Positions 6,169 through 13,959 of a stretch of DNA of 15,240 nt are shown one piece after another (position 1 is the first letter of the stretch; each line of letters starts with the position of its first letter). The position numbers and the translations under genes were made by a program. The DNA is from Thermoanaerobaculia bacterium (GTDB lineage: Bacteria > Acidobacteriota > Thermoanaerobaculia > Gp7-AA8). The notes under the pieces were generated by a model. It did no database searches and was not told where the DNA came from. It worked only from the letters and a program-made list of their open reading frames with translations. Location: positions 1 to 15,240 of the forward strand of contig JAMPYE010000039.1 in assembly GCA_023700825.1 (NCBI GenBank), written 5' to 3'.

Positions 6169-9100
6169 ATGTCTCAATCCAGTCGCGCGTGGTTCGTGTC
6201 GAGCCTGCTTGTGCTCGCTGTCTCACTGCTGACGGTACTTCCTGCCGAAGCCGATTGTCCGGTCAAACCCGTCTTACTGACAATCAGCCCTTCACCGAGC
6301 GACACGCCGCTGGAGGGCTTCACGTTCAAGTGGAGCTATGACTCGCGCCAACCCGATCCCGCGTCCTTCTCCATCTTTCTGTACCAAGGAAAGAGCATCG
6401 CGTTCGACCCGAAGGCGGGACAAGTCAACGGAACGCCAATCCCCGGGTCGAATCGCTCCTTCGACTTCCCTCGGGAGCTAAATCCGCTCAAGCCCGGAAC
6501 CATCTACACCTGGTACGTCGTTGCGTCCCAAGCCGACCCACGGCTGTGCGTCGGCTCGCCGACCTCCGTCGTATCGGACGCAGCCCTCTTCGACACACTA
6601 ACCTGCGCGCCGCCGTCGAACGTCAGCCCGGCCAACGGTGCAACCAACGTGGCGACGAGCGTGACGCTACAGTGGAGCGCGATCGCCAACGCTACGTCGT
6701 ACTCGGTCCTCGAGAGCACCGATGGTGGAAACGTCTACACGAGCGTGGCGACCACGACCGGGACGTCGGCGAACCGAACATTCGATCAGGGCAAGACGAT
6801 CTTCTGGAAAATTCGCGGCCTGTCCAACGACGGCTGCCCGGTGCGCGACTCCGCGGCGACCTCGTTCACGACCATCAACTGCGCTCTCGGCATCCCGAAC
6901 CAGCTCGGGCCGGCCGACAACTCGACTTCACCCGTCGACGTGCTCTTCTCGTGGAAGGCGACGTCGACCGCGATCGACTACGGCCTGGCCACCTCCGTCG
7001 ACGGTGGCCGCACGTTCAGCGAGGAGCGCGTCGGCAACGTGACGCAAGCCAAGCGGACGATGCCCGCGGGAGCGAAGGTCCTCTGGTACGTACGGTCGTA
7101 TCCGGGCAACGGCTGCCCGCCTCTCCGTTCGTTAAGCGACTTCGTCGTCAACATCCAGGAAGCGTGCCCCACCGGAGTGCCCCTGCTCGTCTATCCGAAG
7201 CCGGCGACCGAAGTGGCCTCGCCGGTGAGATTCGAATGGACCTCGGTTTCGGGTGCGACGAGTTACGAGCTCTTCCTCGCCGAGAAAGGAAGTTCGACGT
7301 TCGTCTCGTCGGGCAAGACGACGGGCACTACGCTCGAGCGCTCCGTTTCCGGCGCAGTGCAGTGGTACGTCGACGCGATCTTCCCGATCGGCTGCGCTCC
7401 GACCCGCTCCGAGGTCGGACGCTTCACCGTCGCCGAGGCTGCGTGCCCGACCAGCGGTCCCGGCCTCGTCGCTCCGGTCGACGGGGCGTCGCTCCAGGCC
7501 CCCGTGACGTTCTCCTGGAGCGCGGTCGCCGGCACTCTCAAGTACGTCGTTTTCGCACGCGACACAACGAACGTCTTCAGCATCTTCGACGACGTCGCTT
7601 CGACCGGCTCGACTTCGGTTTCCGTCGACCTCGGCGCAGGGACGTGGGAGTGGAAGGTCACCGCGTATCCCGACCGATGCGATCCTGTCACCTCGGTCAC
7701 GCGTACCGTGAAGGTGAGCGCCGCGGTCTGCAACATCACTCCGCCGGCACCGCTCCTTCCGAAGTCGGGCTCGACCATCGACACGAACATCGTGGCGTTC
7801 GAATGGTCGGGGATCTCGCAGGCGACCGAGTACACCGTCGAGGCTGCGTTCGGCACGGCGCCATTCGCCCCGCTCGGGACGACCGTGGAGAAGAGCTTCG
7901 TCGCGAAGGTTCCTGACGGCAAGGTGACGTGGCGCGTCGTCGCGACGGTTCCGCGCTGCCAGCCAGTGGTATCGGCAACGTCGACGTTTACAGTCGCGCA
8001 GGTCAGCTGCCCGGTCTCGGCACCCGACCTGCTCTCTCCCGCGCCGGGCGCGACGGTCTCGAACCCGGTGAAGCTGCAGTGGACAGCTGTGTCGGGAGCC
8101 TCCGGCTACCGCGTCTGGATCTCGGTCGACGGCGGCTCGCCGAGCAACCTTGGCGGCACGGTCGCCGTGCCCTCGCTCGAAGCCTCGCTCCCCGCGGCGA
8201 TCATCGTCTGGTACGTCGAGGCGATCGCGGATCGCTGCCCTTCGACCTTCTCCCCACGCGAGAAGTTCGTGGTCTCGCGCTCGAACAGCTGCCCGACCGA
8301 TCGGCCCGCTCCGATCGCGCCGCGCGACGGCTCCACTGGCGTGCTCTCGCCGGTGACCTTCGAGTGGAGCCCGGTCACCGGCGCGTCGGGCTACAACCTC
8401 TTCGCAGCGATCGACGGCGAGCCCGCGGCGAACCTCGGCTTCACCACGGCGACGAAACTCGTCCGTGAGCTCAAGGGGACGAAGGTGTCGTGGTGGGTCG
8501 TCGCGACCTTCCCCGGCTGCGATCCCGCGATTTCCGACAAGGCGCTCTTCTCACTCGCATCGACGGACGCGTGCGCGATCGTTCCTCCCTCGCGCCTGCT
8601 CCCGGTCGACAACACTTCCTCGATCTCCCCGGTGAAGTTCGGATGGACGAGCTCCGGCGCGGACGTCGTCTACCGTCTCTGGGTCACGCGCGACGGCGAG
8701 CGCCCGATCGTTCTCGGCGAGACGCTCGAGACCGCTCTCGACAGACATCTCGAGCCCGGCTCCTACTCCTGGTACATCGAGGCCTTCCGCAAGGGATGCC
8801 CCAGCGGGCGCTCCGACAACGGCCGCTTCGCGGTCCTGTCGCAGGCGACGTGCCCGACCGAGGTACCGCTGCTGCTCGCACCGTCGAACGGCGCGACGGG
8901 GCTCTCGACCGAGGTGCGCTTCGCCTGGGCCTCGGTTGCCGACGCGGTCGCCTACGAGCTCTGGATCACCCGCGAGGACGGGGTCGCGAGCCTGGTCGCC
9001 GTCACGAGAGAAACCGCGGAGATCGTCAGGCTGCGCCCGGGACGCGGGAAGTGGTTCGTGAAGGCGCTTTTCAAAGGCTGCGACGCCACTCGCTCGCAGG

Positions 9101-11520
9101 ATTTCTCCTTTGAAGTAGCAATCCAGCCGGAGTGCGAGCAGAAGCCCCCGTATCTCCTCTCGCCTCCGATCCGCGAGCCGGTACCGCTCGCGAACCCGAT
9201 CACCTTCGAGTGGACGCCGGTGCGCGGTGCGACGCTTTACCACCTGTTCGCGAGTATCGAAGACGCCGAGCCGATCAAGCTCGGGGAGACCGCGGCCACG
9301 TCGACAAAGCTCGAACTGCCGGTGGGGCGCATCCGGTGGTACGTCCTCGCCGAGCTCCCGGGATGCCCGGCGATCGCATCGTCCTCGGGCGTATTCTTCG
9401 TGAAGGAAAAGGTGGACTGCGACATCCCGGTCGCTCCGGAACTGCGCGCCGTCCTCGAGGCGAAGAGCGGAGTCGACTACCGCGTTGCCTGGACCGCCGT
9501 CGCGAATGCGGGATCGTACGAGATCCAGGAATCGCTCACGGCCGACTTCACGAGCTCGGAATCGTCGACGTCGGCTGGCGTGTCCCAGGTGTTCAATCAC
9601 TCAGTGACGAGCGCGACGCGCTTCTACTACCGCGTGCGCGGGATCAGCGCCTGCACCGATCAGCCGGGGCCGTACTCGCAGATCGTCAGAGTGGTCGTGA
9701 CGCCGAAGGAGGTCGACGACGCTCCCGCGATCGACAGTGTCTCGCCGCTAGAGGCGAACGGCCTGATCACGATCCCGTTCAAGATCGGAGGCGCGAACGG
9801 AAAGAGTACGCAGGCGACCTCGTTCACGGCATCGACCAACAAGCCGTGGATGAGCGTCTCGCCGTCGAGCGGGACGATTCCTCCGGAAGGGCTGACGCTC
9901 ACGATCACCGCCGACCCCTCCGTCCTCGGGCCGGGCGCGAACACCGGGACGCTGACGCTGGAAACGGCGTCGTCCCTGAATGCGCGCGAGACGAACGCGG
10001 GAGGTTCGTCGACGCCGGTCTCGGTGAGCATGGTCTCGCCCGTCACCCCGACGACGAAGTCGGGGCCGACCGCCGACTCGCTCATCATCCCGGCGGTCGG
10101 ACATGCCGCGGGGAGCAACTCGCAGTGGCAATCCGACGTTCGGATCTCGAACGTCTCGTCGCAGTCGATGAACTACCTGCTCTTCTTCACGCCGTCCGGA
10201 CAGCCGGGAACGGGCACGGTGAAGGAGGCCAGTGTCACCGTCGCACCCGGACAGACCGTCGCCCTGAACGACGTCGTGAAGTCGTGGTTCGGAATCGGCG
10301 CGGGTAGCGAGAGCGCGACGGGGGTCATGGAGATCCGGCCGCAGAGCAACGCGATCTCCACCGCCGCGGGATCGAGCTTCGCGACAGGCACGAGCCTCGC
10401 GGCCGCATCGGTCGCAACCAGCCGGACCTACAACCTGAGCTCGACAGGCACGTTCGGCCAGTTCATCCCCGCCGTGTCGTACTCGAAGTTCGTCGGGAAA
10501 GGAACGACGCTCTCTCTGCAGCAGGTCGCCCAGTCGGCGCAGTACAGGACGAACGTCGGCGTCGTCGAAGCATCGGGACAGCCTGCAACCGTGCAGTTCA
10601 CGGTCTTCTCGAGCTCCGGCCAGCAGCTCGGACAGTGGAACGAGAGCCTCCAGGCGGGAGAGCACCGGCAGTACGACCGGTTGCTCGCGCAACGAGGCAT
10701 CGAGCTCGAGGGAGGCCGCATCGAGGTCGACGTGGTATCCGACACCGGCAGGATCACGGCGTACGCGTCGACGGTCGACAACCAGACCGGCGACCCGATC
10801 TTCGTGCCGCCGGTCGATCCCACGGGCGTGACCCGCGCGTCGAAATTCGTAGTCCCGGGCGTCGGAGACGTCGACAACGGGCTCGCGAGCTGGAGAACCG
10901 ACGTGCGCGTCTTCAACGCGGGCGCGACGGCAACCACCGCGACATTGACCTACTTCCCGCAGGGAAGCTCCACGCCGTCGGGATCGAAGCAGGTCTCGAT
11001 CGGGGCCGGCTCGGTGCTCGAGGTGAACGACCTGCTGAAGTCGACCTTCGGCATCAGCAACAGCGCCGGCGCGCTGCACGTGACGACGGAGAGCGACAGC
11101 GCGCTCGTACCGACCGCGCGCACATACAACAAGACGGCGGCCGGAACGTACGGCCAGTTCATCCCGGCCGTGACCGAGGAGCTCGGGACGAGCCTCGGCG
11201 GGCGCACGCTTCAACTGCCGCAGGTCGAGCAGTCGGCGAGGTTCCGCACGAACCTGGGCCTGACCGAGCTTTCGGGCAAGAGCGCGACGGTGGAGGTCAC
11301 GGCCATCATCCCCGGAGCCCTGGCCGCTCCACGCAAGACCTACAGCCTCGCCGCGAACGAGTTCCGCCAGATCGGATACATTCTCAACGACATGGGGATC
11401 AGCGAGGCCTACAACGCGCGCGTCACCGTGCGGGTCGTCGGCGGCGGTGGATCGGTCAGCGCCTACGCGTCCGTGATCGACAGCTCGACGCAGGATCCGA
11501 CCTACGTTCCGGCGCAGTAG
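6169..11520 (+). CDS. Giant secreted protein: 12 FN3-like modules, BACON-like domain, two C-terminal repeats
   Basis: The 1783-residue product has a Sec signal peptide (MSQSSRAWF, then VSSLLVLAVSLLTVLPAEA). Twelve FN3/Ig-like modules follow from residue 30 to about 1180, with the pattern 'CP..P.LL.P..GA...PV.F.W..V.GA..Y' and 'W.V.A....C.P..S'. Residues of about 1182-1271 resemble a BACON domain ('NKPWMSVSPSSGTIPPEG' then 'LTLTITADPSVLGPG'). From about 1305 two related modules of 225-255 residues follow, each containing 'GQFIPAV', '(R)TN(V/L)G' and 'YAS..D..T.DP..VP'. No enzyme motif, LPXTG sequence or transmembrane anchor is seen, so a surface, adhesion or carbohydrate-binding role is inferred. 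The ATG is chosen because of the Shine-Dalgarno at 6154-6160. It ends at a strong bidirectional hairpin. The C-terminal third appears cysteine-free, in contrast to the FN3 part. Confidence 0.88.
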   Translation: MSQSSRAWFVSSLLVLAVSLLTVLPAEADCPVKPVLLTISPSPSDTPLEGFTFKWSYDSRQPDPASFSIFLYQGKSIAFDPKAGQVNGTPIPGSNRSFDFPRELNPLKPGTIYTWYVVASQADPRLCVGSPTSVVSDAALFDTLTCAPPSNVSPANGATNVATSVTLQWSAIANATSYSVLESTDGGNVYTSVATTTGTSANRTFDQGKTIFWKIRGLSNDGCPVRDSAATSFTTINCALGIPNQLGPADNSTSPVDVLFSWKATSTAIDYGLATSVDGGRTFSEERVGNVTQAKRTMPAGAKVLWYVRSYPGNGCPPLRSLSDFVVNIQEACPTGVPLLVYPKPATEVASPVRFEWTSVSGATSYELFLAEKGSSTFVSSGKTTGTTLERSVSGAVQWYVDAIFPIGCAPTRSEVGRFTVAEAACPTSGPGLVAPVDGASLQAPVTFSWSAVAGTLKYVVFARDTTNVFSIFDDVASTGSTSVSVDLGAGTWEWKVTAYPDRCDPVTSVTRTVKVSAAVCNITPPAPLLPKSGSTIDTNIVAFEWSGISQATEYTVEAAFGTAPFAPLGTTVEKSFVAKVPDGKVTWRVVATVPRCQPVVSATSTFTVAQVSCPVSAPDLLSPAPGATVSNPVKLQWTAVSGASGYRVWISVDGGSPSNLGGTVAVPSLEASLPAAIIVWYVEAIADRCPSTFSPREKFVVSRSNSCPTDRPAPIAPRDGSTGVLSPVTFEWSPVTGASGYNLFAAIDGEPAANLGFTTATKLVRELKGTKVSWWVVATFPGCDPAISDKALFSLASTDACAIVPPSRLLPVDNTSSISPVKFGWTSSGADVVYRLWVTRDGERPIVLGETLETALDRHLEPGSYSWYIEAFRKGCPSGRSDNGRFAVLSQATCPTEVPLLLAPSNGATGLSTEVRFAWASVADAVAYELWITREDGVASLVAVTRETAEIVRLRPGRGKWFVKALFKGCDATRSQDFSFEVAIQPECEQKPPYLLSPPIREPVPLANPITFEWTPVRGATLYHLFASIEDAEPIKLGETAATSTKLELPVGRIRWYVLAELPGCPAIASSSGVFFVKEKVDCDIPVAPELRAVLEAKSGVDYRVAWTAVANAGSYEIQESLTADFTSSESSTSAGVSQVFNHSVTSATRFYYRVRGISACTDQPGPYSQIVRVVVTPKEVDDAPAIDSVSPLEANGLITIPFKIGGANGKSTQATSFTASTNKPWMSVSPSSGTIPPEGLTLTITADPSVLGPGANTGTLTLETASSLNARETNAGGSSTPVSVSMVSPVTPTTKSGPTADSLIIPAVGHAAGSNSQWQSDVRISNVSSQSMNYLLFFTPSGQPGTGTVKEASVTVAPGQTVALNDVVKSWFGIGAGSESATGVMEIRPQSNAISTAAGSSFATGTSLAAASVATSRTYNLSSTGTFGQFIPAVSYSKFVGKGTTLSLQQVAQSAQYRTNVGVVEASGQPATVQFTVFSSSGQQLGQWNESLQAGEHRQYDRLLAQRGIELEGGRIEVDVVSDTGRITAYASTVDNQTGDPIFVPPVDPTGVTRASKFVVPGVGDVDNGLASWRTDVRVFNAGATATTATLTYFPQGSSTPSGSKQVSIGAGSVLEVNDLLKSTFGISNSAGALHVTTESDSALVPTARTYNKTAAGTYGQFIPAVTEELGTSLGGRTLQLPQVEQSARFRTNLGLTELSGKSATVEVTAIIPGALAAPRKTYSLAANEFRQIGYILNDMGISEAYNARVTVRVVGGGGSVSAYASVIDSSTQDPTYVPAQ
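6256..9700 (+). repeat. Twelve tandem FN3-like modules with a conserved cysteine pair
   Basis: The first cysteine codon of each module lies at 6256, 6604, 6880, 7165, 7444, 7729, 8008, 8290, 8572, 8851, 9133 and 9418. After the longer first unit (348 nt) the spacing is 276-285 nt, or 92-95 residues. Each module also has a second cysteine, about 18-19 residues before the next module's first one where such a module follows. The repeats have diverged at DNA level, so they are not recent copies. Confidence 0.85.
10081..11517 (+). repeat. Two tandem C-terminal modules of the giant protein
   Basis: Unit 1 begins 'LIIPAVGHAAG' (codon at 10081) and unit 2 'FVVPGVGDVDNG' (codon at 10846). They share 'W(Q/R)(S/T)DVR(I/V)', 'G(Q/S).....V..(L/D)', 'R TYN....GT(F/Y)GQFIPAV' and a final 'YAS..D..T.DP..VP'. 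Unit 1 is 255 residues and unit 2 is 225, ending at the stop. I do not recognise a named family; a C-terminal surface or secretion module is possible. Confidence 0.7.
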
Positions 11521-11543
11521 ATTCGATGCGAGGTCATCCACGA

Positions 11544-11569
11544 GCGGGCGGCTGGCAACAGCCGCCCGC
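11544..11569. terminator. Bidirectional terminator hairpin between convergent genes
   Basis: Perfect 11-bp arms (GCGGGCGGCTG and its complement) enclose a GCAA tetraloop. It lies 24 bp after the stop of the plus-strand giant gene and 50 bp after the stop of the convergent minus-strand gene. No clear T-run follows on either side, so termination may not be strictly intrinsic. Confidence 0.75.
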
Positions 11570-11618
11570 GTCGTCTAAGGGGCCGTAGGCCGACTGCTCG
11601 TCGCCTGCCGGGCCGCCA

Positions 11619-12053
11619 TCACGACTTCGGCTCGACGCGTGACGAGTGCGACGCGACCATCGTCCAGTCTCCGTCGAGACGGATCCACACGCGCGTGAAG
11701 CGGAACTTCCCGCTCCACGGCTTCCCGTCGCTCACTCCCGACTGAACGCTCGTGCCGGTGACGACGGCGGTGTCGCCGTACTTGCGCACCTTCACGTCTT
11801 CGTTCGTGATTTCCTGGTTGGTCCTGCTGCGGGTCCGGAGCTCGCCGAGGTATTCGGCCTTCGACTGCACGCGCCCGTCGGAGTGCGTGAGCATCCAGTC
11901 GTCGGCCAGGATCGCCTCGAGCTTCTCGACGTCGGCAGAGAGGCGGAGCGAGTTCCAGGACGAATCGACCGCGAGCAGCCCGTCGTCACTCGCTCCCGCG
12001 AGCAGTGGAACGGCGAGCAGCAGGGTTACCAGCGAGAGAATGCGGTGAGCCAT
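11619..12053 (-). CDS. Small secreted SnoaL/DUF4440-like (NTF2-fold) protein
   Basis: The 144-residue product begins MAHRILSLVTLLLAVPLLAGA, a clear Sec signal peptide. The mature part fits the SnoaL/DUF4440 type of NTF2-like fold: an N-terminal helix 'DVEKLEAILADDWMLTHSDG' (residues 41-60, typical 'l..ll.dd....h.dG'), then 'SKAEYLGEL' and beta strands 'DVKVRKYGDTAVVTGTSV' and 'FRFTRVWIRLDGDWTMVASHSSR'. Family members are binding or small enzymatic domains, so the function here is unknown. The frame extends upstream to 12194, but that part lacks signal-peptide character. The ATG at 12053 has GGAGG (12062-12066, minus strand) 8 nt before it. The gene is convergent with the FN3 giant and stands alone. 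Confidence 0.82.
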   Translation of the reverse strand: MAHRILSLVTLLLAVPLLAGASDDGLLAVDSSWNSLRLSADVEKLEAILADDWMLTHSDGRVQSKAEYLGELRTRSRTNQEITNEDVKVRKYGDTAVVTGTSVQSGVSDGKPWSGKFRFTRVWIRLDGDWTMVASHSSRVEPKS

Positions 12054-12311
12054 GTTCGAAGCCTCCGTACGGTCGTTCTGCGTTCGACGGTTCCGAGGTC
12101 GCGTCCATCGCTCGCAGGTCAAGGGATCCGGCCCCATTCGCATCGCTCGAACGGGGAGGGGCGAGTGCGCCGCCCGGGCGTCGCCACCGGACAAAACACG
12201 CCCGCTTTCTCGATGTACGAACGAGGGCGCTGCATTCCAATTTCGGCGATGCGACGCCTAACGTCAAGCTCGTCGCCGAAAAACACGCCAACCGTCCGGT
12301 TTTCTCTTCCA

Positions 12312-12333
12312 CGATCGCGTTCCGGCGCGATCG
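12312..12333. repeat. Perfect 8-bp inverted repeat upstream of PilZ
   Basis: CGATCGCG (12312-12319) and CGCGATCG (12326-12333) flank TTCCGG. The symmetry suits a dimeric regulator or an RNA hairpin. It lies 345 bp before the PilZ ATG and about 260 bp upstream of the divergent secreted gene. Confidence 0.4.
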
Positions 12334-12641
12334 CACCGCTCACCGTGACCGATGGCACAACCCGATCGGCCCCGCGCCGTTACAGTGTCCACTGACCGTG
12401 GCCACGGCGACGCGTATCGATTGGCACTTCAAGACCTGACCCCGGCGCGAGCACGAACCGGCGCGAAAACGAGCCACACCCCCGGACGCACTAGAGCACA
12501 ACGTCACGCCAGCACTCTTCCCGACCCGGAAATCACGCGATGAACCCACCCAACGGCAGTGCCCCACGCGAGCTCCGGGAGAGTAACGTGACCGAATTGA
12601 ACGGTATAGAGTCGCAGGCCCAGCGAACTCCGAACGGCAAC

Positions 12642-12648
12642 GAAGGAG
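12642..12648 (+). promoter_or_regulatory. Shine-Dalgarno GAAGGAG fixing the PilZ start
   Basis: GAAGGAG sits 8 nt before the ATG at 12657, the same motif and spacing as for the FN3 giant. The in-frame ATG at 12540 lacks such a site; GTG at 12588 has only a weak GGGAG. Confidence 0.7.
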
Positions 12649-12656
12649 AACCCCCG

Positions 12657-13373
12657 ATGCAAGAGGAAGCGACCTCGACCGCCCCCCCGGAGGTCTCCGA
12701 GACGCGAGTCCGGCCGCGATTCAACACGCTCGTGAATCTCGAGGCCCAGTTCGCCGGCCAGACCGCCATCGTGCGAAACCTGAGCGCGAACGGCCTCGGA
12801 CTCCGGCACGTGGAACAGGTCAAGGTCAGCGCTCCCGTCTCCGTGAGGATCTACGCGCCGGAGAACGAGCTCGCGACACAGATCCGCTGCCGCGTCGTCT
12901 GGAGCCGTCTCTCGTCCGCCGGAGGGGGGCGCGGAAAGGGCCTTTACGACACCGGGCTATTCATCCTCGACGGCTCACCGGTGGTTGCAGGGCTGGTGGC
13001 ACGTCTCATCCACGCTTACGGCGTGCGGGACGACGACTCGCTCGAAACGAAGCGCCGCATGCTCGAAGCTCGCGCACGGGAACGAGCCGGCGGCATGGCG
13101 CCGTCGGTCGCGCCGACGGCGACGATGCCGCCCATCACGCCCGACCAGGTGCTGCTCATCCGCGCGGCGCAGGATCTGATCGCGTCCAATCCGGAAGCTG
13201 TCACCAAGTGGCACGATCGCGCCAGGCAGTCGCTGGAGAGGGAAGGCCTGATCGCGCCCGACGCGAAGTCGTCTCACCATCGCCGCGACGTCCTCGTGGT
13301 CTGGGAGTTTCTCGGCAGAGGGCTCGGGCTCGACGTCGTATCGACGATCCTGGGCCCGACGGCCGAGGCCTGA
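12657..13373 (+). CDS. PilZ domain protein (c-di-GMP receptor) with an unknown C-terminal domain
   Basis: The 238-residue cytoplasmic protein has a PilZ domain in its first half. The c-di-GMP binding residues are present: R17-V-R-P-R21 gives the RxxxR motif, and N41-L-S-A-N-G46 gives (D/N)xSxxG. Strands such as 'SVRIYAPENELATQIRCRVVWSR' follow. PilZ proteins bind cyclic di-GMP and pass the signal to partners, so it should be ligand-competent. A second, helical region ('TPDQVLLIRAAQDLIASNPEA' to 'EFLGRGLGLDVVSTILG') is not recognised. In between is a basic, Ala/Pro/Thr-rich linker. The ATG at 12657 is chosen for its Shine-Dalgarno; if 12540 were used, 39 polar low-complexity residues would be added. 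The gene is monocistronic and ends before a strong hairpin. Confidence 0.85.
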   Translation: MQEEATSTAPPEVSETRVRPRFNTLVNLEAQFAGQTAIVRNLSANGLGLRHVEQVKVSAPVSVRIYAPENELATQIRCRVVWSRLSSAGGGRGKGLYDTGLFILDGSPVVAGLVARLIHAYGVRDDDSLETKRRMLEARARERAGGMAPSVAPTATMPPITPDQVLLIRAAQDLIASNPEAVTKWHDRARQSLEREGLIAPDAKSSHHRRDVLVVWEFLGRGLGLDVVSTILGPTAEA

Positions 13374-13452
13374 CGCTCGACGGGCCGTCGTTCCGGAGCG
13401 TGAGCGCCGCGAGCGACGAGCGGGCCCACAGCGAATCACATCCGGAGTCGAC

Positions 13453-13465
13453 GGCGCATGGCGCC
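13453..13465. repeat. Short hairpin before the main terminator
   Basis: GGCGC/GCGCC arms flank an ATG loop, just before the terminator at 13474-13501. Another 5-bp pair with a GGAT loop follows at 13515-13528. Confidence 0.35.
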
Positions 13466-13473
13466 TGAACGTG

Positions 13474-13501
13474 CGACGGCCGCCCCTCGAGGCGGCCGTC
13501 G
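13474..13501. terminator. Bidirectional terminator between PilZ and the redox operon
   Basis: Perfect 11-bp arms (CGACGGCCGCC and its complement) enclose a 6-nt loop CCTCGA. GCTTTCGT follows on the plus strand, giving a short T-rich tail. It lies 100 bp after the PilZ stop and 37 bp after the cytochrome stop on the other strand, so it can serve both. Confidence 0.8.
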
Positions 13502-13538
13502 GCTTTCGTGCGGTGGCGCGGATGCGCCGCTCGCTCGA

Positions 13539-13949
13539 TCAGTGCTTGCCCGGAGCCATCGCGACACCGCGGCGCTCGTAGGCGACATACGCTTCGATCG
13601 CGATCATCTTCGGGTCGTCGAGCTTGAGCGGCTCGCCCTCGAGCGGCTGACGGATGCACCAGTTGATCATCTCCCGGAGCGCGATCACGCGCCCGAGCTG
13701 CTTCTGGAACTTCGGGTAGGTCTCTGGATGCGTGTTCGCGGCGTTCGGATGGCACTGCGCGCACGCGACGCCGTTGGTGCCGAGCTCGGGGCTCGTCCAC
13801 AGCGCGCGGCCTTTTTCGACGACCGACATGTACTCCTTCTGCCAGCGCTCGAGGTCTGCCTTCGTGAACTCGTCCGCCCGGACGTCGATCCCGGCGACGA
13901 GGCCCGCGAGAACCACCACGAGAGCGGCAATCATCGACAGTCTGCTCAT
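13539..13949 (-). CDS. Periplasmic monohaem c-type cytochrome, SoxA/TsdA-like
   Basis: The 136-residue protein has a Sec signal peptide (MSRLSMIAALVVVLAGLVAG, likely cleaved after VRA) and one haem-binding motif, C63-A-Q-C66-H67. The C-terminal part 'REMINWCIRQPLEGEPLKLDD' then 'MIAIEAYVAYERRGVAM' follows the pattern of the SoxA/TsdA thiosulfate cytochromes ('INxC......G.PL...S.EM.A..AY'), including a conserved cysteine (C98) after Asn. M115 or M131 could be the distal haem ligand. An electron-carrier or electron-accepting role in the periplasm is expected. It is the last gene of a three-gene operon: its AAGGAGG site (13955-13961) overlaps the stop of the metallophosphoesterase, which suggests coupled translation. 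Family assignment beyond 'cytochrome c' is from remembered patterns. Confidence 0.85.
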   Translation of the reverse strand: MSRLSMIAALVVVLAGLVAGIDVRADEFTKADLERWQKEYMSVVEKGRALWTSPELGTNGVACAQCHPNAANTHPETYPKFQKQLGRVIALREMINWCIRQPLEGEPLKLDDPKMIAIEAYVAYERRGVAMAPGKH

Positions 13950-13959
13950 TGCTTCCTCC

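Larger units (their letters stand above)
12054..12656. other. Long intergenic region upstream of the PilZ gene
   Basis: About 600 bp hold no recognisable gene. Several short frames overlap on both strands, but none has a Shine-Dalgarno plus a recognisable protein. One clear palindrome lies at 12312-12333 (CGATCGCG/CGCGATCG arms, loop TTCCGG) and could be an operator or a hairpin. The 12180-12320 part is locally less GC-rich than the surrounding DNA. Promoters for both flanking genes must lie here, but I cannot place them with confidence. Confidence 0.5.

Noticed and set aside
9748..11541. 597-residue minus-strand frame
   Set aside because: Arg/Asp-rich antisense shadow of the FN3 giant's C-terminal modules; it begins inside the gap to the terminator and has no recognisable domain.
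12119..12358. 79-residue minus-strand frame in the long gap
   Set aside because: No Shine-Dalgarno and no recognisable family; its 5' end lies in the palindromic region. It could still be a small gene, but nothing supports it.
12420..12440. TTGGCAC as a sigma-54 promoter
   Set aside because: The -12 element (TTGCA-like) is missing at the required spacing.
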